Translations under genes and position numbers: made by a program
Assembly (NCBI GenBank): GCA_022866005.1
Contig: JALHTV010000125.1
Span: forward strand, 1 to 6,682
Reading direction: 5' to 3'
Origin: Phycisphaerae bacterium
Lineage (GTDB): Bacteria > Planctomycetota > Phycisphaerae > SM23-33
Length of the DNA: 6,682 nucleotides
The notes under the pieces: model-generated
The model's database searches: none
What the model saw: the letters and a program-made list of their open reading frames with translations, nothing else
Told to the model about the DNA's origin: nothing
Shown here: positions 1-6,209 of the stretch, piece by piece
Position numbering within the stretch: the first letter of the stretch is position 1
How the letters are laid out: the number at the start of each line of letters is the position of its first letter

Positions 1-56
1 CGCCGAGTGAGTTAGGCCCGACGGCCACGCGCCCCTCTCGCGGCGAGACGGCCGCC

Positions 57-3000
57 ATGGAACGCCTGCGCCTCAAGGAACTGGCCCCGCCGGCCACCCG
101 GCCGGCCAGCGCCCTTGCCAGTCCGCTGCCCGCGGAGACCGAGCGGCTCGTGATCGACGCCGAGCGCCGCATCAGCCGCGGTGACTTCCAAGGGGCAGTC
201 GGCCTGCTTCACGACGCGGCGGCCCAGGCCGGCGACCAAGGGCGCATCGCCAAGGACCTGGGCTTGGCCTACCTGGGCCTGGGTGACCAGACCCAGGCGC
301 TGGAATGCCTCCGCCGGGCCGAGCAGACCACCGGCGACGACTTGCTCCTGCAACTCCTGGTGGGTCAACTGGAGGCCGCCGCCGGCCGCACGGAGGAGGC
401 CCTGCTGGCCTTGCGGCGGGCACTGCACTGCACCGGCGCGACCCCCGAAGACGGCCTCACCGCCGAGGTGATGCTGAGTCTGGCGGACTTGCTGGCTCAG
501 ACCGGCTACCTGACCGCCGCCGAGGAGTGCTACGCCCAACTGGGCGACGCGATCAACCAATATGGGCGGAACTACACGCCCCGGCCGCGCCTTCGGCCGC
601 TGGTGGTGCAGTCTGGCCGGCTGCTCGCGCGGCGCGGGGAGCTGCTCTCGCGGCTTGGCCGGCATGCCGAAGCCCGTCATCTCCTCCAGCAGGCCTATGC
701 CCGCGACCGGACGGACATGCATGCGGCGGAGCTGCTGCTTGGGGCCCTCCTAGAGGCCAAGGACTTCACCGCCGCCGAGGCGATGCTGCTCGACCTGGCC
801 ACAGAACCCACCGCCCAAGGGCAACTGCCCGAATTCGCCACCCGCCTGTGCCAGGCCGCCAAGGACCCGGCCTTGCCCGTGCGCCTGTGGCGGGCTGGAC
901 GGCAGAGCGCTGTGGACGTCGGGGCGCTGGCCGTGGCGCTGGCCAAGGCCGCCCGCGAGTTCCGGGCCGAGGCCGACGCGCGGGAGATCCTCAGCTCGGC
1001 CTTGGAGACCCGTCCTCACGACGTGGGGGTCGGCTGCTTCGTGGCCGAGAGTCATGCCCGGGCAGGCGACGCGCCCGCCGCCGTGCGGCAACTGGCGACG
1101 CTGCTGGCGGCCAACGATGAGGCCGTCGATCCCGTCGTGGCCTCGCTGGAGGGCATGGCGGACCAGAAGCTCCTGCCCGAGGGCCTGGAGGAGCGGATTG
1201 CGCGCGACGCCGCCGCCGAGACCTCCGACCTCACGGGCCCGCTGCACTACCTGGCCGGGGAGCTGGCGGCGATTCGAGGCCATCCTGCCCTGGCCGCCGA
1301 GCAGTACCAGGCCTCCGTCGACGACGACGGGCGGTTCCTGCCCGCCTACGAGGCCGCGGCCCAGATGCACCTGGACGCCGGACGGTTCGATCAGGTGGAT
1401 CGGCTGGTGGCGCGCGTGGAGAAGCTGGCCGAATCGGACCAGCGCGTCCGCTACTACGCCCTGTACCTGGCCGGCAAGAGCCATCTGGCCCAGGGCCACC
1501 TCACCGCGGCGGCCCAGGCCCTGGAGGCCTCCACCCAGCGCTACGACGGGTTCGCGCCGGCGGTGGAGCTGCTGGCCGAGGCCTACAGCCGCCTGGGCCT
1601 GGCCGACCGCGCCGTGCAGACCTTGGAGGAGTTGGTCAAGCTCCAACCGGACGACGAAGACGCATACCGGAAGCTCTTTGACCTGTGCGTGGCGATGGGG
1701 CGGGTGGATCAGGCCCGGGCCGCGACGGTGCGGCTGCTGCGGGCCTGTCCCGACAGCCGCGCGGGCCAGGCGATGCTCGTCGAGCTGCTCGTCCTGACCG
1801 GCAAGGCCGAGGAGGGCGCGCGCGTGCTCGGCGAGCTTCAGCGCCAGGCCGGTGACGACCCCGCGGTGCGGCTGCTCACCGTGCGTCTGGCGGCCGGGTC
1901 GGCGGCGGGCGTGGTCACCCGGCGGCAGTTCGACGACTGGTTGATCCAGATCGGCGAGGTCCTGGTGGATCAGCCCGACAGCCTGCCCGCTCGGCGCCTG
2001 CTGGCGGAGCTGCTCTCCCGGAGCGGGGCGCATGGCCAATCCGCCGCCGTGCTGAGCGAGCTTTACGCCCAGTACCCCGGCTTGGCGGAGCTGGCCAAGG
2101 GATATGCCCTCGAGCTGATCCAATCCGGTGACCGCGCCGCGGCCCAGGCCATCCTGGAGGGAAACCCCGCGCTTCAGCAGGACTTCCAGGCCCGGCAGAT
2201 GCTGGTGGGCGTGCTGGTGGAGCAGGATCGCCTCACCGACGCCGCCGCGCACCTGCGCCAGTGGCTGGAGACCTCCACCGACCGGAAGTTCCAGGACTCC
2301 TGCCGCCTGCAACTGCTGGGCATCTACGAGAAGCTGCACGACTTCGCTGCGGCGCAGCGGCTGATCGACGAACTGCTCGCCGCCAGCCCCCCGCGCGAGG
2401 CGCGGGTCCGGCTTCAGGCACTGCGAGTGAAGCGGCTGTGCCTGGAGGGCAAAGTCGACCAGGCCGTGGACCTGGCTCAAACGTGGACGCGCGACGACGG
2501 AGACGTGGCGCTGAAGCTGGTCTTGGTCGAGGCGATGGCCGAGGCCAAGCGCTACCAGCACTCCCAGGACCTGCTGGATGAGTGGATCCGCCGCACCGAC
2601 GTGCATCAGGACGCCCTGGCCGAGACCAAGATGCTGCTGCTGGTTCGGGCTGGCCGGCTGGACCCGGCCTTGCGATATGCCCGGGGCTGGATCGGGCGGC
2701 GTCCGGGCGACTTGGCGCCGCGCCGGATCGCGGTGGCGGCGCTCATCGAGGCCGGACAGCACGAGCGAGCGCTAAAGTTGGTGGACGGTTGGCTGGCGCG
2801 GCTGGGCTCCGTCCGGCGGACCACCCAGCCGGCAGCGACCACGCAGCCACGGCAGGAGGCGGCGTCCTCGCGCGCCGCGGCGGTTACACAGCCGCCCTCG
2901 GCCTCGACCCGCACGCCCAACGCTACGCAGACCTCGTCTGCTTCGGTGCCGTCCTCAGCCACCACCAGCGCTGCGACGAGCCAACCGACAACGCGGGGCG

Positions 3001-3710
3001 TTGGGGCGCTGCCCGTTCGCAGGCCGGCTACGGCTGACGAACTGGCGGCAAGCAGGTCCTGGTGCCGCGAGGCGGCCGTGCAGTTGCTGCTGATGACGGG
3101 CCAGACCACCCAGGCCCTGGATCGCCTCACTGCCTATCTCCAGGCCGACCCGGATAACGCCAGCCTGCGCAACATTCAGGCGACCGTCCTGTCCGAACTG
3201 GGCCGTGACGCCGAGTCGCTGGCGGCCCTGGAGCAGGCGCACGCCCTGGCGAGCACCGACGCGGGCATCTGCAACAACCTCGGCTACGTCTACGCGGACA
3301 AAGGCATCCACCTGGAGCAGGCCGAGGGCCTGATCCGCAAGGCCCTCATCGAGCATGGTGACCTGAAGGACTTCCTCGACTCGCTGGGCTGGGTGCTCTA
3401 CAAGCGGGGCAAGCTCTCCGCAGCCGGGCTGGTGTTCGAACGGCTGCTGGAGGGGGACAAGGCGGTTTGGCCCACCTGCGCGGTCAGCTACGACCACGCG
3501 GGCGACGTGTTCTACCGCCTGGGCTGGACGGATCGCGCCGCGGAGTTGTGGGCCCAGGCCATCGGGCACGCGCGGCGCGACAAGTCGCCCGGCAGGGAGG
3601 TCCGGCGGATCCTGGCCGAGACCCCGGGCAAGATTCAGGCCGCCCGGACCGGGCTGACCCCGGCCGTGGCCCCGCTGGGTGAGGGGGTCGAGGGCGAGGG
3701 GCAGCCTTAG
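57..3710 (+). CDS. Giant TPR-repeat protein (possibly 5'-incomplete)
   Basis: Seen: at least 1217 residues, nearly all Ala/Leu-rich paired helices of the tetratricopeptide type. Examples lie near residues 35-130, 397-460 and 465-600, with more up to about 917, separated by typical 'P-D-D/N' turns such as that at P531. A low-complexity Ser/Thr/Ala/Gln/Pro linker (about 922-990) separates this array from a C-terminal TPR block (about 995-1185). That block carries NNLGY (from N1073) and DSLGW (from D1108), a pairing known from bacterial TPR lipoproteins and secreted TPR proteins. TPR arrays are protein-binding scaffolds; no catalytic domain is visible. The start is uncertain. ATG57 has only a weak purine stretch upstream and yields no signal peptide, while the frame is open back to base 3. 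The real start, perhaps with a signal sequence, may therefore be further left. Location and partner are unknown. It may be cotranscribed with the yebC-like gene 36 bases downstream. Confidence 0.85.
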   Translation: MERLRLKELAPPATRPASALASPLPAETERLVIDAERRISRGDFQGAVGLLHDAAAQAGDQGRIAKDLGLAYLGLGDQTQALECLRRAEQTTGDDLLLQLLVGQLEAAAGRTEEALLALRRALHCTGATPEDGLTAEVMLSLADLLAQTGYLTAAEECYAQLGDAINQYGRNYTPRPRLRPLVVQSGRLLARRGELLSRLGRHAEARHLLQQAYARDRTDMHAAELLLGALLEAKDFTAAEAMLLDLATEPTAQGQLPEFATRLCQAAKDPALPVRLWRAGRQSAVDVGALAVALAKAAREFRAEADAREILSSALETRPHDVGVGCFVAESHARAGDAPAAVRQLATLLAANDEAVDPVVASLEGMADQKLLPEGLEERIARDAAAETSDLTGPLHYLAGELAAIRGHPALAAEQYQASVDDDGRFLPAYEAAAQMHLDAGRFDQVDRLVARVEKLAESDQRVRYYALYLAGKSHLAQGHLTAAAQALEASTQRYDGFAPAVELLAEAYSRLGLADRAVQTLEELVKLQPDDEDAYRKLFDLCVAMGRVDQARAATVRLLRACPDSRAGQAMLVELLVLTGKAEEGARVLGELQRQAGDDPAVRLLTVRLAAGSAAGVVTRRQFDDWLIQIGEVLVDQPDSLPARRLLAELLSRSGAHGQSAAVLSELYAQYPGLAELAKGYALELIQSGDRAAAQAILEGNPALQQDFQARQMLVGVLVEQDRLTDAAAHLRQWLETSTDRKFQDSCRLQLLGIYEKLHDFAAAQRLIDELLAASPPREARVRLQALRVKRLCLEGKVDQAVDLAQTWTRDDGDVALKLVLVEAMAEAKRYQHSQDLLDEWIRRTDVHQDALAETKMLLLVRAGRLDPALRYARGWIGRRPGDLAPRRIAVAALIEAGQHERALKLVDGWLARLGSVRRTTQPAATTQPRQEAASSRAAAVTQPPSASTRTPNATQTSSASVPSSATTSAATSQPTTRGVGALPVRRPATADELAASRSWCREAAVQLLLMTGQTTQALDRLTAYLQADPDNASLRNIQATVLSELGRDAESLAALEQAHALASTDAGICNNLGYVYADKGIHLEQAEGLIRKALIEHGDLKDFLDSLGWVLYKRGKLSAAGLVFERLLEGDKAVWPTCAVSYDHAGDVFYRLGWTDRAAELWAQAIGHARRDKSPGREVRRILAETPGKIQAARTGLTPAVAPLGEGVEGEGQP
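2820..3026 (+). other. Region encoding Thr/Ser/Ala/Gln/Pro-rich linker within the TPR protein
   Basis: About 69 codons (residues 922-990) encode a disordered-looking segment dominated by T, S, A, P and Q, with repeated TTQP, VTQP, ATQT and TSQP units. Codon use shifts slightly: codons such as aca, gct and tca appear that are scarce in the flanking helices. It joins the long N-terminal TPR array to a separate C-terminal TPR block. Such linkers are common between domains of exported planctomycete proteins, which hints at, but does not prove, export. Confidence 0.7.
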
Positions 3711-3734
3711 CGCCTCGGGGGCTGCTGCGAGCAC

Positions 3735-3741
3735 GGAGAGG
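3735..3741 (+). promoter_or_regulatory. Ribosome binding site of the yebC-like gene
   Basis: GGAGAGG lies five bases before the ATG at 3747 and is a good Shine-Dalgarno match. It fixes the start of the YebC-family protein at the canonical MAGHS N-terminus. Confidence 0.75.
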
Positions 3742-3746
3742 TCACC

Positions 3747-4496
3747 ATGGCGGGACATTCACACTGGGCCAAGATCAAGCGGACCAAGTCGGCCATCGAC
3801 GCCCGCCGAGGGAGAGAGTGGGGCAAGCTCGCGCGGCGGATCATCGTCGCGGCCAAGGTCGGCGGCGGCAACCCCGAGGAAAACCTCTCCCTCCGTTACG
3901 CCATCGACGAGGCCAAGGCCGCCAACATGCCCAACGACACGATCGACAAGGCCATCAAGAAGGGCACCGGTGAGCTGGGCGCGGAGAACTACGAATCGGT
4001 CATCTACGAGGGCTACGGGCCTGGCGGCGTGGCGTTCCTCGTGGAGTGCCTCACGAACAACCGCAACCGCACCGCGCCCCAGATGCGGCGGATCTTCGAG
4101 CAGCACGGCGGGCAGCTCGGGTCGACCAACTGCGTGGCCTGGATGTTCCAGCCGGCCGGGGCGCTGGTGGTCTCCTGCGACGCGGCCGAGGAGGACACCC
4201 TGATGGAACTGGCCCTGGAAACCGGGGCCGACGACGTGGAGAACCAGGGCGACGCCTTCCAGATCACCTGCCAGCCGGCGGCCTTTGGCAAGGTCAAGGC
4301 CGCCCTGGCCGAGCGGAATATCCCCACGCTCTCCGGCCGGGTCGCCATGATGCCCACCCGCACCGTTCCCGTCACCGGCGACGCGGCCAAGCAGGTCCTG
4401 GCCCTGATGGAGGCGATGGAGGAGCACGAGGACGTCCAGAACGTCTACGCGAACTTCGACATGCCCGACGAGGTGATGGACACGCTGGCGGGGTGA
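3747..4496 (+). CDS. yebC: YebC/PmpR/TACO1-family protein
   Basis: A complete 249-residue cytosolic protein of the usual family length. Seen: the hallmark N-terminus MAGHSHWAKIK; the helical first domain with GNPEENLSLRYAI and NMPNDTIDKAIKKG (about 41-73); the YEGYGPGGVA motif (87-96); LTNNRNRT (102-109); GGQLGSTNCVAWMF (121-134); GADDVE (160-165); and QNVYANFD (231-238) near the end. Family knowledge: members were long annotated as transcriptional regulators (PmpR). More recent work on bacterial YebC and mitochondrial TACO1 supports a translation factor that acts on ribosomes stalled at proline-rich stretches. Which role applies here cannot be told from sequence. The start is supported by a Shine-Dalgarno site. 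The gene follows the TPR gene by 36 bases, so the two may share a transcript. The ruvC/ruvA/ruvB genes that often accompany yebC are not next to it here. Confidence 0.96.
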   Translation: MAGHSHWAKIKRTKSAIDARRGREWGKLARRIIVAAKVGGGNPEENLSLRYAIDEAKAANMPNDTIDKAIKKGTGELGAENYESVIYEGYGPGGVAFLVECLTNNRNRTAPQMRRIFEQHGGQLGSTNCVAWMFQPAGALVVSCDAAEEDTLMELALETGADDVENQGDAFQITCQPAAFGKVKAALAERNIPTLSGRVAMMPTRTVPVTGDAAKQVLALMEAMEEHEDVQNVYANFDMPDEVMDTLAG

Positions 4497-4509
4497 CTTG
4501 GCGCCGCTC

Positions 4510-4531
4510 CCGCCGCGCAGGGGTGCGGCGG
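4510..4531 (+). terminator. GC-rich hairpin after yebC, possible terminator
   Basis: CCGCCGC (4510-4516) pairs perfectly with GCGGCGG (4525-4531) around an 8-base loop, starting 13 bases past the yebC stop. No T-run follows, so it is not a classic intrinsic terminator. In DNA this G+C-rich, such a stem can also arise by chance. Confidence 0.3.
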
Positions 4532-4535
4532 TGCG

Positions 4536-4565
4536 TTGACAGTCGCGGGGGCGGCACAGGACAAT
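4536..4565 (+). promoter_or_regulatory. Possible sigma-70-type promoter for the DUF4416-glycan operon
   Basis: A perfect -35 hexamer TTGACA (4536-4541) is followed by an 18-base spacer and GACAAT (4560-4565), which matches four of six bases of the -10 consensus including its final AAT. It lies in the only sizeable gap between genes, just after a hairpin and before the three-gene block. Transcription would begin about 6-8 bases past the -10, at or next to the ATG at 4573, giving a leaderless or nearly leaderless mRNA. Against this, AGGA at 4558-4561 could be a Shine-Dalgarno site, 11 bases from the ATG, on a longer transcript. Confidence 0.45.
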
Positions 4566-4572
4566 CCCATCC

Positions 4573-5121
4573 ATGGCCGAGGCGAGCGAGCCGGCGAGGG
4601 TCAAGCTCATCTGCGGGATGATCTCCGCCCTCCCGGAGCTGTTCGATGAGGCGGCCGGCGCGATGGAAGAGGCGTTCGGTCCGGCGGACTCCTCCAGCGA
4701 CGTGATGGACTTCGACTTCACGCACTACTACGATCGCGCGATGGGCAGCCCGCTCTATCGGCGGTTCCTGGGCTTTGAGCGGCTCGTTTCTCCCGAGAAG
4801 CTGGTCGATGCCAAGTTGGCCACCCACGCCCTGGAGCGCGACTTCGCCCGAGGCGATGAAGGCGGCCCGCCCCGGCCGATCAACCTGGACCCCGGCTACA
4901 TTGACTCGGCCAAGCTGGTCCTGGCGAGCATGAAGGACTTCTCTCACCGCATCTACCTCGGGAGCGGGGTGTTCGCCGAGGTGACGCTGATGTATCGCAA
5001 GGGCGCCTGGGAGAAGCTGCCCTGGACGTTCCCGGACTACGCCTCCGGGCGGTATCATCCGTTCCTGACTGCGGTGCGCCGTTGCCTTCGCGAGCAGCTC
5101 GCCGCCGAGGGTCGATCATGA
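4573..5121 (+). CDS. DUF4416 family protein
   Basis: A complete 182-residue soluble protein with no signal peptide or membrane segment. It is recognised as DUF4416 by the ordered family motifs: VKLICGMIS (10-18); PELFDEA (21-27); a central DFDFTHYYDRAMG (46-58); FLGFERLVSPEKL (65-77); LATHALE (82-88); INLDPGYIDSAKLVLAS (103-119); KDFSHRIYLGSGVFAEVTL (121-139); and LPWTFPDY (149-156). The family has no established function, and the conserved Asp, His, Tyr and Trp residues could be either structural or catalytic. The N-terminus at ATG4573 fits the family, where the VKL motif lies close to the start. Its stop codon overlaps the next start (ATGA, 5118-5121), coupling it to a polyprenyl-phosphate sugar transferase. 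A link to glycan or envelope synthesis is therefore an inference from context only. Confidence 0.93.
   Translation: MAEASEPARVKLICGMISALPELFDEAAGAMEEAFGPADSSSDVMDFDFTHYYDRAMGSPLYRRFLGFERLVSPEKLVDAKLATHALERDFARGDEGGPPRPINLDPGYIDSAKLVLASMKDFSHRIYLGSGVFAEVTLMYRKGAWEKLPWTFPDYASGRYHPFLTAVRRCLREQLAAEGRS
5107..5111 (+). promoter_or_regulatory. Ribosome binding site deciding the transferase start
   Basis: GAGGG sits six bases before ATG5118, inside the end of the DUF4416 gene. It favours ATG5118 over the in-frame TTG at 5082, which would add an Arg-rich 12-residue leader before the first membrane helix. Confidence 0.6.
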
Positions 5122-6209
5122 TGCTCTACGTCATTCTGGTCAGCGTCGCGGTGGCGTTTGTGCTGTCGGCCCTGGCCACGCCCGTGACGCAGCGCCTGGC
5201 CGTGCGGTGGGGCATGTTGGACACCCCCGGCCGCCACAAGGCCCACGCCGGTCCCGTGCCGCTGCTGGGCGGCTGCGCGATCTTCTTCGCGATCCTGCTG
5301 CCGAGCCTGCTGGCACTGGCCGTGGCGAGCGTCTGGGCGCGGACCGGTGGGCCGGCGTGGCTGCCGAAGGAGTTCGCCGAGCACATCTCCGGAGCGGCCG
5401 CCAAGGCGCCGCAGGCGCTAGGCATCCTGGCCGGGGCGCTGGTGCTGCACGTGGTGGGGCTGATCGACGACCGCAGGAACCTCTCGCCGTGGCTCAAGCT
5501 CCTCGCCCAGGTGCTGGTGGCGGTGGGCGTGGTGGTCTTCGCCAAGGTTCGCATCCTGACGGCCATGGGCGGGAGCGTGAGCACGGCCGCGTCGATCCTG
5601 TGGCTGGTGGCGGTGACCAACGCCTTCAACTTCATGGACAATATGGACGGCCTGGCCGCCGGGGTGGGCGCGATCTGCGCCGCGGCGCTGCTGGCGGCCG
5701 CGGCCAGCATCGGCCAGGTGTTCGTCTCGGCCTGGCTGTGCCTGCTGCTGGGGGCGCAACTGGGCTTTCTGCCCTACAACTTCCATCCGGCCCGCACGTT
5801 CATGGGCGACGCCGGCAGCATGATCCTCGGGTACTTCCTGGCCGTGACCAGTTGCCTGACGACCTACGTGCCGCCGGGGCGGACCTACTACCTCTACGGC
5901 ATCTTCGTGCCCGTGGTCCTGATGGCCGTGCCGCTGTACGACGCCGCCAGCGTGATCCTCCTGCGCATCCGCGAAGGGCGCAGCCCGATGGTGGGCGACC
6001 GTCACCACTTCAGCCACCGCCTGCTGCGACGTGGGATGAAGGTCCGGGCAGCCGTGGGGACGATCTACCTGTGCACGGCCTGCACGGCGATCTCGGCCTC
6101 GCTGCTGCCTCACGTGGCCGACGCGACCGGCGCGGTGCTCATCTTCGCCCAGGTGCTCATCATCCTGATGACCATCGCGCTGCTGGAGTGGGGCGAGAGC
6201 CGACCATGA
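5118..6209 (+). CDS. WecA/MraY-type polyprenyl-phosphate sugar-1-phosphate transferase (glycosyltransferase family 4)
   Basis: A multi-pass inner-membrane enzyme of 363 residues with about ten hydrophobic segments, the first at roughly 3-22. Family role: it transfers a sugar-1-phosphate, often N-acetylhexosamine, from a UDP-sugar to undecaprenyl phosphate, the first step of surface glycan assembly. Seen in order: DTPGRHKAHAGPVPLLGG (35-52); GLIDDR with the Mg-binding pair D117/D118; NAFNFMDNMDGLAAG (168-182) with D174 and D177; TFMGDAGS (227-234); and the cytosolic loop GRSPMVGDRHHFSHRL (287-302), the counterpart of the HIHH loop of WecA. The loop lacks the MraY PxHHHxE pattern and the context is not a peptidoglycan cluster, so a WecA/TagO-like role is favoured over MraY. 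The sugar cannot be read from sequence. ATG5118 has a Shine-Dalgarno site and overlaps the preceding stop; the stop overlaps the next ATG (6206-6209). Confidence 0.94.
   Translation: MMLYVILVSVAVAFVLSALATPVTQRLAVRWGMLDTPGRHKAHAGPVPLLGGCAIFFAILLPSLLALAVASVWARTGGPAWLPKEFAEHISGAAAKAPQALGILAGALVLHVVGLIDDRRNLSPWLKLLAQVLVAVGVVVFAKVRILTAMGGSVSTAASILWLVAVTNAFNFMDNMDGLAAGVGAICAAALLAAAASIGQVFVSAWLCLLLGAQLGFLPYNFHPARTFMGDAGSMILGYFLAVTSCLTTYVPPGRTYYLYGIFVPVVLMAVPLYDAASVILLRIREGRSPMVGDRHHFSHRLLRRGMKVRAAVGTIYLCTACTAISASLLPHVADATGAVLIFAQVLIILMTIALLEWGESRP

Noticed and set aside
305..1120. A 271-codon plus-strand frame inside the TPR gene
   Set aside because: An overlapping frame with an Arg/Gly/Ala-rich, non-protein-like product; it is a shadow of the real gene.
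216..1520. Identical 15-base GCGGCGGCCCAGGCC at 216-230 and 1506-1520, with a near copy at 2136-2150
   Set aside because: All copies are in the same frame and encode AAAQA or a close variant in TPR helices. Repeated helix composition plus strong codon bias explains them without a DNA-level repeat.
750..2762. A 670-codon open frame on the minus strand opposite the TPR gene
   Set aside because: It is a G+C-rich antisense shadow. Its product is a Gly/Gln/Leu/His-rich string with no domain, while the plus frame shows clear TPR repeats. The same applies to the minus-strand frames at 12-722, 2955-3758, 3759-4721 and 5418-6113.
3701..3725. GCAGCC/GGCTGC inverted repeat spanning the TPR stop codon
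   Set aside because: Only six base pairs with a 13-base loop and no T-run; not distinguishable from chance in such G+C-rich sequence.
5082..5117. TTG at 5082 as start of the transferase
   Set aside because: It would add a basic, non-family leader inside the DUF4416 gene. ATG5118 has a ribosome binding site at proper spacing and the ATGA overlap that is repeated at the next junction.
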